Shown: one piece after another, positions 22,901 to 33,147 of the stretch
How positions within the stretch are numbered: the stretch's first letter is position 1
Layout of the letters: each line of letters begins with the position of its first letter
Source: Acanthochlamys bracteata
Lineage: Eukaryota > Streptophyta > Magnoliopsida > Pandanales > Velloziaceae
Length of the DNA: 64,000 nucleotides
Direction of reading: 5' to 3'
Assembly (NCBI GenBank): GCA_019914995.1
Contig: CM034138.1
Location: 3,472,001 to 3,536,000, forward strand
Notes under the pieces: model-generated
Database searches by the model: none
What the model was told of the DNA's origin: nothing
Seen by the model: the letters and a program-made list of their open reading frames with translations, nothing else
Program-made: the position numbers and the translations under genes

Positions 22901-25900
22901 CATTAGCTTTAGAAACATAAAGAGTACGTAAAGGTCCATGAACGTTTAAAGCAAAATGCAAGATCATGATCATGAAAAATGTTTCTGCAAACGCAACCAG
23001 AGACTGACTTATCCAAATGCCGTGCTAATAACCCTACCTTGGGAGAATAATGGTGAAAGGCAAAGACAGGAATACCCAACACAAAGAAAGCAGAAAATCT
23101 GCTACAAAAACATGTAAAAGTATCTGGTATAATTGTAGTATAACGTACTGAGCGAACTTTCTTATAAGCCTAGGCCTTCAAATTTGTTCTATTTGCTTTG
23201 ACTCTTAGGAAAGAAGTTTCATTCCAAATGATTTACTAAATGCGATTTGCAAAAAAAAAAAAGTGTCATTGATAATCATATTTCCCCAAAAACTTGGGCT
23301 CAAACTTTACCAATAATCCTTCAAAGTATAATAAACTGCATTTACAGTCAATTACACTTGTTATGAGAAGTCATTACAGCTAGTCTTCTGGTATTCACTG
23401 AGTATATCAAAGATATCTTAACCAGTTCTCGATGATTTTATCCGTGCTGTTAATACATTCAACGTTTGTTTTCTCGTCTAACCCACTTGCTATCATGAGT
23501 TCAACTTTCCTTCTCCCATTTATGGTTGTGATAGGCTCTTCATTGTTGCCCATTGAAACATTTAATTCCAAGTTCTCAGGAAAATCCATATTACGTAATA
23601 AATGCTTTTTGCTGTTTCATCCAGAGAGCTCAATTCCGGCAAATGCAACTTTATGACCTCCTTAGAAAAGGAACATCAAGCTCAAGATGATATAAATCTT
23701 CTCCTTAACTTCGTATAAGAATATCGCCAAATCACCTGCTTACATTCTCATTTATAATAAGTCTTACAACTGTTCCCCAATTACTAGCTCCAAGTACAGT
23801 GTTTCATTTTGATATCATAAGTTTGCAACTCTACGTTTCACCTTCATAAGTTCCCCTACGATTTCCCACTGCAACCATACCAAGAAACTCTCCCAATACC
23901 ATATAAGGAACATAAAAATCACATTAAAGATGCATTCCTCCGGAAGATGCATATCTTTTTATTTGAGCACCCGAATTCTAGACTTTACTTCCATTTAAGG
24001 TTTCTTACAAGAAGTTAATCAATCAATCAAGTCTGTTACTCACAATTGCTTTTCATTCACCTAGCAACATCAACAACAGCAGAAAACATATACTTGGAAT
24101 ACAATGAGCTGAGGCAGCATGACAATGTTAATTCATGTTCGACCTAATTAAACTACCTTTGGTTTATGAAGTTTGCATGCTAAGACATTCTCTTTGAAGA
24201 AAGTCTCAAAACTGGTAATTTCCAATCTAAAAGGCTGGCCAAAGCATATCAAGCAATGATTATCTAACACCATAACTCCAGTGATCAACACTAGGAACTA
24301 ATGGAGATAATCACAAAACCAACTCAAACCAAACAAGTTACAAATCGTCGCCGATATAGTGCGCACCAAACAATGCATCATGTAACTCATGCTATGTAAA
24401 AAGGGAGAAAAGGCTAACAAGAAACTCATAGTACAGCTATACTAAAGTTAAACACCTGAGAAACAAAATAAGGAAACAAGCAATCAATGAAGCAAGCACC
24501 CACTAATTAGCATATGACAGCCCTAGCCACTGAAACATAAATCATGAAAGCAGCTAAACAGCTCTTCAGCTTCACTTACATGAATAGAAGGCATACGAAA
24601 TAAGGAAGCCAAAAGAAAGATAAATAAAATGCCCCCTGCAAATGTATGGGTAATAGAAGCTTAGAATCCTGGCCGCAAGAAACATCTAGGCAGAAAGAAA
24701 CTAAGCAGTCAAATGCAAAGAAAAAGACTTGAATTAACGACAGAACTTATACGCAGAATCCAAAAGCTGAGGTCACAACAATAAGTGAACAGAAAGTATT
24801 TCTAGTTCGCAATTATACTTGTCTTTCAACATTTCTACTTAAATGCCACCTCTGCTGACATCAAAATGCCAAGACCAAGATATAAAGCACATGTCACCTG
24901 TGGACCTTTCAAATATCACCTTTGATATCCTTTTCATGCAAAATATCTCACAGGACAGATTATCAAGAACAACCTACTTCATTCCAAACATGAATACCAC
25001 TTCAAGTTTCTTATACAGTTTCATACCTAAGTCCGAAAGATACTCCATCAAAATAACAAACTTCTGGTCAAGTGAAATTCTGACTTTCTGCTTATAAGAC
25101 AAACATATAAGAACGTTAAATACAATAACAGATATAAAAATGAACATAAATATGAATATAAATATAATTTGAGACTGGAGCTGTTCTTCTGCCAAACTGA
25201 GTGGGAAAAGTACCATCTTATCTTGAAACTACATGCTCCACATTGAAAATATACACATCGAACTTGATCTATACTATTTAGTAGCATGCCAGATTCAGAT
25301 GATGTTATCAAGTTTTGGTTATCATATAATCAACATGGATAATCCAAGGATGGTGCAGAGAACTATAACTAAAGACTAAATGATAAAGAACAAATTTTGT
25401 CAATCCAAGACAATGATATAAAAGTAACTTTGGTGGCATTGATCAAATTTCAAAACATTACATTGAAATCATGTAAATGACAGACTCTTATTCTCCCTTA
25501 ACTACCTATATCAAAAGTGTTACGGATATATCTGAGAAACCATAACTTTTTGGAATGAACATATGGTACACTAGATACTGTCTGCAGGACATGCTAACAG
25601 ATTCATACTTATAAACAAAAGAAAATAATAAAAAACTACTGTCATTAGTCTATTCTATTTAACCATCTTTCAATCTCAAACTACAAAAACTCCTTATCAG
25701 AGTCTAACTTATGAGTCGAAGCTTCTTCTTTATGTAGAATATTATCATGTGTAGCTCGTTCTCAAAGCTATTTATCTTTACCCAATGTCAATGTCATGGC
25801 AAAGGTTAGAAGTTGTAGACCAAAACAAATTCGAAATTATTAATCTCACGGAAATTATAGAGACGAAATTAGAGTATTTGCCTACAAAATGTTAGAGAAG

Positions 25901-26148
25901 GAAACTTCAGAACAAAATATTTTGGCAAACATGTGGCATCTGACTTGGATTTCCTTTCAATTTTGTTGCATACGTAGGAATGTTTACACAAATTGTCATA
26001 GTCTAAGAATAAGCTCTGAGCTACTCAACCACAATGATCAATATAATTACTGACATAATGCTAGTAAGTTATGATAAAGGTAGGGCTTCATAGAGAAGCT
26101 TACTTGATTTCAGGTCAATGAAGCAATGGCATCAATTGGGGAACTTAC
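19956..26148. other. Long intergenic stretch with two weak exon-like segments
   Basis: No gene can be supported. On the minus strand, about 22065-22155 reads HQDHGISCCFDWLPSGSASA... between plausible AG and GT sites, and about 23408-23680 reads LHLPELSSLDETAKSIYYV and, in another frame, MDFPENLELNVSMGNNEE to a stop. They could be remnants of the 3' part of the pseudogene at 26149-32336 or chance frames; I see no family match. The rest is ordinary AT-rich DNA. Confidence 0.35.
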
Positions 26149-27012
26149 CCCATCATGGTCTTCATTCTTGCACTTCAATGACAGCTGGAACTCCTGTTGA
26201 AGCTCTACCAACCTCTTACCGAAACCAAGCAATAGCTGAGAACACTCATTGAGTCTAAGGAGTCATTCCTTTTCAAAGTTACTGAACATATGGACTGCAC
26301 TTTGACGCATCTCCTCTTTCTGCAGTCGTCGTCATTCGAATTCCCTACTGAGAACAATAACTCCTTTCCCAGGGACATCCTCATAAAGAGGCTCATCACT
26401 TTGTGTGTACTGTTTCCTGTATTCAAGAAATGTGTACCATGTCTCTCTCAAAGTTTTTTAATACCCTAGTACCATATGGCTATAACCCTAAGCTCATGCT
26501 TTCGACAATACCCATGGTCTCCCCTCTGCTTTTCCTCAAATCTTGTCTTTTCAAGAGAGTGTATGTATTGATCTTTTTGCTGCAACACAGTGCTCAAGAA
26601 CTGTATGTGCATATGAGAAAATCCCCAGAAGAAGCATCCCATCTGGCTGTAAGAATCACCAGGAGCCTCCATTCCATTCAGAAGATGAGCTGAAGCGATC
26701 TCCAGTGAGTACTTCACTTTGAGTTCATTGTCATCTCCTTCCTCCATCTCTTTCCCCTTCCATGCCCCTATCTTTCATCAAGACCCAACAATCCAAGCTT
26801 CCAACACCACAAGCATTACACTTCCCAAGCACCATGCTCTCCACATTCTTCTCTTCAGAAAACCACTGCTGGGTCTCCTCGGCCTTGCATCCTCCAACGC
26901 CATTAATTGCTACTTCGCCCACATCATCTCCACCTAAGCCCAAGCTCAACCCAGCCCCACAATCCTCCTCCGCCTTACCGTTTCCCATACTCACACCCTG
27001 AATTTCATTCAA
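26149..27012 (-). pseudogene. Uncharacterised plant gene, 3' portion (broken)
   Basis: Minus-strand coding remnants follow in several frames. A Gly/Leu-rich start (GLSLGLGGDDVGEV, 27012-26741) is followed after a +1 shift by a segment with QQKDQYIHSLEKTRFEEKQR (about 26740-26466), which looks like a coiled coil. A third frame then reads YTQSDEPLYEDVPGKG and LLRLNECSQLLLGFGKR, broken by TGA codons, for example one right after SREFE. The last segment ends at a good splice donor (GTAAGT) near 26148. The mix of conserved-looking blocks with frameshifts and stops indicates a pseudogene. I recall similar uncharacterised coiled-coil proteins in other eudicots but cannot name a function. It is separated from its likely 5' part (31338-32336) by a gypsy element. 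Confidence 0.6.
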
Positions 27013-27034
27013 ACTCTTAGTCCTAGCACCACGC

Positions 27035-27320
27035 TGATATGATTTCAGTGAACAAGGTGAGAAGAGAGAAGACGAATCAAGATAGGATCAGTAGAAACAA
27101 GGGAAGGAATAGATGAACTTACTGAAAATATAAGAAACGCAATCATGCATGCCTCTACCTAGGTCATGCTTTCTTTATTTATAACATAAGAGATGGTCAT
27201 TATTTGAAATTCTAATAAAAGATAAACTCTTTCATAAGAAAGTTTTATTCTAATTAAACTAAAATATAAAGACTCCCTATTAGAGCTAAACTCCTAGGCA
27301 TATGGATGCCACAAATCTGC
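27035..27320 (-). repeat. Putative 3' LTR of the gypsy element
   Basis: On the minus strand this non-coding stretch follows the pol end. It has a TTATAAATAAAG box (about 27188-27177), a pyrimidine-rich run and a CA end (ATCATATCA at about 27043-27035) before pseudogene sequence resumes. With no second LTR to compare, its limits are estimates. Confidence 0.45.
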
Positions 27321-27419
27321 ATCTGGGTGCAGATCGATTGGCGCCCAGGACACTATTCAAAGGTGCCTTGGCTGCCATGAGTTGCGCCCAGCTGCTATCT
27401 AAAGTCAATTGTCTAAGCT

Positions 27420-28880
27420 TTGGTGCCACTACTTCCCTGACCTCCAGTGATACACCCTGGGCATCCCTGACACTTGTCCGTCAGCCTCCGGCTCCGGTGA
27501 GGTATTCCGACGAGTTCTGTCAACACTTGTTCCTTGATAGGTTGTTGCTTCCTCTCTGTTTGGTTGTTCCTTCTGTCAATAGCAACAGCAGAATGCTCCA
27601 ATTCTTGTGGGAGCTCACTCTTCTCTTGCACTACCTACGTAACATTCCCTTCCCCTCCAAGAAAGGACTCATCCTCAAGTCTTTGCGCCCACGACGTAGC
27701 CGCTGAAGGAGTGATTGTCTCTGGTAGGAGCTGATCAGGTAGGACACTAGAAAAATTAGGGGGCACAAAGCGAGCGTCCTTCAGCTGAGAAACATGAAAA
27801 ACTGGATGGATATGAGATGTTGGAGAAAGTTCTAAGCGATAAACCACCGGACCAATACGTGCCGTGATCCTAAATGGACTATAATAGCGACATCGCAATT
27901 TATGCAACTTCCTAGTAGCCACCGAAGCTTGACGATAAGGCTGGAGTTTCAGAAAGACCATATCGTTTACTGCAAATTCAAGATCTCGACGATGTGCATC
28001 AGCTTTCTATTTCATCCTCACTTGAGCCCGTTGTAGATGAAACTTTAAATCCCTTAAGATAGCATCGCGTTCCCGCAATTGTAGCCCCAACTCATCTGTT
28101 CGAATAGGCCCCGATGCATATGAAATCAGTGGAGGAGGGGGTTGCCCGTAGACTGCCTCGAAGGGACTAATGTTAGCGCTGGAGTGAACACTTGTGTTAT
28201 ACGAAAATTCGGCCCAATGCAACCAGCGCATCCACTGTTTTGGGTGCTCTCCCATGAAGCAACGTAAATAAGTCTCAAGTCCGCGATTCACTACCCCCGA
28301 TTGCCCATCGGACTGTGGATGGTATGCGGTGCTATGATGCAACGTTGTTCCTTGTAACTTATGAAACTCTTGCCACATTGAGCTCAGAAATATAGGATCT
28401 CTATCCGATACAATAGTGTTGGGGACACTATGTAAACGAATAATTTCCTTGGTAAAGGCAGCTGCAACTTGAGCAGCCATATATGGGTGTTTCAAGGGAA
28501 TGAAATGAGCAAATGTGAAAAGGCGATCCACCACCACTAAAATAACATCTCGGCCCTCTGATAAGGGCAGTTCTTCGATGAAATCCATTGAGATATCGCT
28601 CCAAAGTTTTTCAGGCTTTAAGGACAGTGACTTAGCTTTTGCACAAGTGATGCACCCCTTGATATAGAGCTGAACATCCTTTGAAAGTCTTAGCCAATAA
28701 AATTGTTGGCTAATTCTCTTATACGTTCGAAACTGTCCACCATGCCCTCCCACTGCCGAGTTATGAGCATCAAATAAAATTTCATGCCTCAATGCTTTGT
28801 CATCCGGAATCCACAAGCGGCCACTATGACATAGTAATCCTTGTACGGTGGACAACTCTGGATGCTCCTTGGTATCCACT
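27420..28880 (-). pseudogene. Gypsy integrase and C-terminal tail
   Basis: The longest open part (28879-28007, 290 residues) has the HHCC zinc domain (HNSAVGGHGGQ ... CITCAKAK), the first catalytic Asp in ISMDFIEELP, the second in TIVSDRDPIFLSSMW, and the YHPQSDGQSGVVNR block around the Glu-equivalent region. After a stop at 28006 the GPY/F-type tail continues (LRCRYYSPFRITARIGPVVY, then HPVFHVSQLKDA). The tail then jumps from the usual pre-chromodomain linker to WAQRLEDESFLGGEGNVT, so most of a chromodomain appears to be missing. Confidence 0.85.
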
Positions 28881-28899
28881 GATTGAAGAAGACTCTGAA

Positions 28900-30479
28900 C
28901 AACCGAATCCTTGGACTATGCTTGTCTTAAATCATCCCACAAGGACGATTGCAAAATAGTTATGGCAGCACAAGAGGCTTCCTAACAGCGCGACAAGGCA
29001 TCTGCAACAATATTTTCCTTGCCCGCTTTGTATATGATTTGGTAATCATACCCCATTAATTTAACAAGCCATTTGTGCTGGACAACTGAAGTGATACGTT
29101 GCTCCAACAAGTACTTTAAGCTTAGGTGATCGGTTTGGATGATAAAACGATTACCTAGCAAATATGGCCGCCATTTCTAGACAGCTAACACTAATGCCAA
29201 CAGCTCCTTCTCATATGTTGACTTGCTTGCTGCTGTAGAAGATAGTGACTTACTAAAAAATGAGATTGGTCTTCCTTCTTGTGACAAGACTGCTCCAATA
29301 CCCCTTCCAGAGGCATCAGTTTCAACTACAAACGATTTAGAGAAATCAGGAGGCGCTAGCACTGGTGTAGATATCATAGCGTCCTTGAGCTTTAAAAAGG
29401 CTTCCCGAGCATCTGATGACCAGAAAAAAGAATTCTTCTTCAAAAGTTCAGTGAGAGATGTAGCGATCTTGCCATAGTCCTTAACAAATCGACGGTAATA
29501 ACCCGTTAAACCTAAGAAGCCCCTTAGAGCAGTTTGGGAATTAGGCACAGGCCAAGCCATCATTACCTTCACCTTAGAAGGGTCTGCTGAGATGCCCTCT
29601 GCTGAAACCAAATGGCCCAAGTATTCAAGTTTCTTACATCCAAATTGGCATTTTGATAAATTTGCTTGAAGCTTGTTTTGCTATAAAACAGAAAACACTA
29701 TGGCAAGATGCTCCAAATGCTCTTGCCAAGAGGAACTATAAACAAGAATGTCATCAAAAAATACTAGCACAAAGCGCCAAAGGAAGGGCCTAAATATATC
29801 ATTCATGATAGCCTGGAATGTAGCTGGGGCATTAGTCAATCCGAAGGGCATAACCAAGAATTCATAATGGCCATCATGGGTTCTAAACGTAGTCTTATGC
29901 GTGTCTTCCTCCTTTACTCTAATTTGATGGTACCCGGACTTAAGATCAAGCTTGGAAAAAATTTTGCACCATGCAGCTCATCTAAGAGTTCATCTATAAC
30001 AGGTATAGGAAACTTATCTTTGATAGTAATGCATTGAGGGCCCTGTAGTCTACGCAAAACCTCCAAGTGCCATCTTTCTTCTTAACTAACAAAACAGGCG
30101 AGGAGAACGTAGAAGTGCTGGGTTTGATAATACCTTGTTCAAGCATCTCCTTGACCGTCCTCTCTATTTCTGCTTTCTGAATGTATGGATATCGATAAGG
30201 CCTTACATTTGTAGGGGCAGCATCAGGTACCAATGGTATTGCATGATCCAATGAGCGCTTTGGTGGCAATCCTATAGCTGGCCGAAAAATAGGAGCATAC
30301 TTGTCCAGCAATGACTGCAAGTCGTTAGGCACAAAAGTGATCTCCGAGAAGGGTTCCTCTGCTGAAATAATTTGCACAGAACATAGAGTAGAAGTGTGGC
30401 TTACGCACGTCAGTCTGGAAACACCTCCCTCTCTAATTCCTTTTAAAACAACCCGTTTGCCAAACAAGGAAAATTCCAT
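28900..30479 (-). pseudogene. Gypsy reverse transcriptase and RNase H
   Basis: RT begins with the gypsy lead-in LLDKYAPIFRP and VPDAAPTNVRPYRYPY (about 30330-30200), then [20 protein letters not shown] (about 30100-30045) before a frame break near 29990. The catalytic block [10 protein letters not shown] lies at about 29765-29736. The thumb and connection (SKCQFGCKKLEYLGHLVSAE) are followed by RNase H with VVETDASGRGIGAVLSQEG (about 29330-29270), STYEKELLALVLAV and QTDHLSLKYLLEQR. Stops at about 29177 and 28985 interrupt the end. Confidence 0.88.
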
Positions 30480-31250
30480 TTCTTATGCCTTCCAGTCACA
30501 GACCACCTTTTCTAAGCTTGCCAGCCACTGAATTCCTAGGACCAAATCCATGCCACCCAATGGAAAGGGGTATGCATCCACCTGCAGGTTAATTCCTTCA
30601 ATTGCAAGAGGAATATTTTTGTACATTACCTCAATAGAGTGCGGTCTCCCGTCAGCTAGCTCAACGTGGACTGTCCGAACAAACGCACCTTGAAGTTATA
30701 GATGTTTTGCAAGCCGTTCTGTAATGAAATTATGAGTGCTCTCCGAGTCTATGAGAATAAAGATCTCTTGCTTTTTTATCTTGCCTAATACTCGAATGGT
30801 CTATGGACCCACGATACCATGTATAGCACTTAAAGACAAGGGTGCATCTTCAGTGAGGTTCTGTCCTTCTGTGTCAGGACAGCATTCTTCCTCGCTCTCC
30901 TCATTTTCATGTCCCGCAATGGAATAAATTTTTGAGCTAAACCTGTGGCCTCTCTCATATTTTGCATCACAATAAAAACATAATCCTTTTGCCCTTCGAG
31001 CATTGATGTCAGATACACTAAGACCAGAGGTACGAGGTCGGGCAGCAATATTGGAAGAAGCTGGCGATCTAGTAGACTGGAAGCTCTGGCTTGGGATGTT
31101 CGTTACTGTTTTCTGTGTACTCCAGTCATTGCGAGTGGACTGGAAGCGCCCCGATCATGATGTAAGTTAGCTCAGGTTCCCTTTTTGCTCAAAAATTCGA
31201 ACAAGTTTAAAGGCTTTCCTACAATGAAGTGGGTCTGCTGGCCATTACAT
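30480..31250 (-). pseudogene. Gypsy gag end and protease
   Basis: Only the last part of gag is visible: a Ser/Arg-rich linker, then CFYCDAKYERGHRF (about 30985-30944), a zinc knuckle without its final Cys. The protease reads FILIDSESTHNFI at about 30760, with DSE where active enzymes have DSG or DTG. Further blocks PLGGMDLVLGIQWLASL (about 30560-30510) fit the protease C-terminus. The capsid is missing. Confidence 0.75.
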
Positions 31251-31337
31251 CAATTGCTATGTGCTTGAAAAGTCCCCCACAAAAGTCTCCGTAACACACG
31301 CCCAGCATTGATGATCCTTTGATGGCTCTCCATCTGC

Positions 31338-32336
31338 TCAATCTGCCTCCACGTCATTATCCAATTTCAGCACCTCTTTTGGCACCTTCTCTGAGAACAA
31401 ATCGTGATGCTGGTACTTCAACAAACACTGCAAATGCAAAGAATAGAAACACTCCCCAGTCATGGGTGCCTTGACCATCTCCATTTCAACCAATGTCCAC
31501 AACAAACCTGGCCAATCAATGTTACTAGGCTGCCCCTCCTTGACCAGCTTTAAGGCCATGACAACTTCATCCAGCATTGTCAACTCCTCTTCTTTGAGCA
31601 AGAAAACATGAGACATAATGAAATCTGTAAGAACCAGCACCGAATCATGTGCGGTGTAGAGTTGTTGAATTTCATCTTGTGAATTAGTGTCAGCAAGAGG
31701 AACAATTTTATCTTTCTTAAAAGCAAGGGCAAGAACACTAGCAAGACCGGCGCGGCTAACAGCGATTTGACGGCCGTTAACAAAACTCTGGCGTTTCTCG
31801 GGATCGTAATAAGCAATCAACTGCACGAGCAAATCGGAACGAATCTCTCGATCTAGTTCAAGATGAGCAAAATCACACAACCCAAGAGCGCGGAACAAGC
31901 TCTAGAAGTTCGACACTACCATTATTGCACAAGTAGAAAAAAGAATCGGGCAGAAATTGTTGGCAAGCGAATTTTGTGATCGTTCTCCTCTTGCCGTTTC
32001 TTTGTTAATCCGGGTATTTCACGCTTACCGCGGTTAGGACCTTTACGTGTTGGCGGTATATCTGGAACAACGGCAGCGGCAGATGGTTCGGGTAACTCGG
32101 GTGGGTCAGGATCCAGTTGTTGTTGATGTTGATCATTGCCGGATTCAGAGACTTGGAATGAATCGGGTAGAGAATCGAGAATGGAGTCGGAGTCGGCTGA
32201 AGAATCAGGCTAGAATATTGGTATCGAGATCGAGATCCATGTTTGAAGAAGAAGAAGAGGGAAGAGGCATTGTTTTTGCTGTGGTTGTTGATGATGATGA
32301 TGAAGGGGTTTAGAGGATTTACGATTCTTCTGACGC
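31338..32336 (-). pseudogene. Uncharacterised plant gene, 5' portion (broken)
   Basis: It reads from an ATG at 32336 (MRQKNRKSSKP then a His/Gln-rich run). The frame then shifts near 32265 and 32210 to an acidic/Ser-rich segment (DSSADSDSILDSLPDSFQVS) and a basic PTRKGPNRGKREIPGLTKKR. A stop near 31930 is followed by a clean 186-residue stretch (31898-31338) starting FRALGLCDFAHLELDREIR, with WPGLLWTLVEMEMVKAPMTG and CFYSLHLQCLLKYQHHDLF. The clean stretch looks like a folded helical domain of a conserved plant protein whose function I do not know. At least two frameshifts and a stop mark it as a pseudogene. The sequence turns into gypsy material just downstream, and the rest of the gene appears at 27012-26149. 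Confidence 0.65.
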
Positions 32337-33147
32337 ATGAGAATCATGTGCTCGAGAAATTGAAATGGAATTTTTTTGTCCGAATTGAAATTCAAATCGA
32401 AGTCAAAATTTTCGGGACAGGAGGAAACTAGCCGTACGTGTTTATGTAGGTGACGTAGCCGGTGTCCGCAAAAGGATACGTGGGAGTGCTTTAAATGAGC
32501 TTTTATAAACATATTTCAAAATTTTAATATTTAAGTCTTATTTTTTATTTTGAAAATATAATAATAAATAATAATAAGAATTTATAACATAAAATTTTTT
32601 TATATTTTTGAAATTAAAAATTTGTAAAATATTATAAAAAATTTATTAAAAAATTAGAATTGCAAAAAAATTTATAAGTAATTGTAAATATCACCTAACT
32701 AGGCCACATTCGCTCTCATATCATATTTTTAGGACATCTTCGGGATACATTTTTTGTTACTTATGCTATCGTTTGGGAAACTTTAGGCCACACCATTATG
32801 TGTTAATTTAAAAAAAAAGTTGTCTCATATTCTCCTGTATTTTGTTACTTATGCTATCGTTTTTATATCATTCAGTGATAGTGCTGTTTTCGGATAATTT
32901 GTTATACATGTGTCAAATTTTATAGATCAAATTGATGTAGAACATCATTATGAAGCCTATTTTTTTACGGCAAAGGGAGCTATAAGAGTTCGAATCCGAG
33001 ACGGATTTAGATGATTTGCCTTATACATAAGATTGGCCGCATGTAAGAGAAGAGCAGCTTGTGTACGGCCCTTCCGATGCATCTATTGCGACCAACTACA
33101 CTTAATTAGCAAAATGGTCTTGTGACATCAGCCATATAGAAGATATA
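32337..33147. other. Intergenic, AT-rich, no gene seen
   Basis: This is upstream of the pseudogene start. 32510-32690 is very AT-rich and resembles the cores of the local MITEs, but I could not define ends. Some coding-like triplet repeats at 32240-32300 belong to the pseudogene strand. Confidence 0.4.

Larger units (their letters stand above)
27035..31300 (-). mobile_element. Ty3/gypsy retrotransposon, 5'-truncated
   Basis: Minus-strand order is gag remnant, protease, RT, RNase H, integrase, C-terminal tail, and a 3' LTR-like region. The integrase and RT motifs mark a chromovirus-type gypsy element. No 5' LTR, primer site or capsid is seen between the RT side and the pseudogene at 31338, so the 5' end is lost. 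In-frame stops (for example 28006, 28918 and 29177) show decay. Confidence 0.85.

Noticed and set aside
26466-26747. Possible XRCC4/XLF-like DNA-repair protein on the minus strand
   Set aside because: The coiled-coil wording is only loosely similar, and the flanking blocks (GLSLGLGG, SDEPLYEDVPG) do not fit that family. Kept as an uncharacterised pseudogene.
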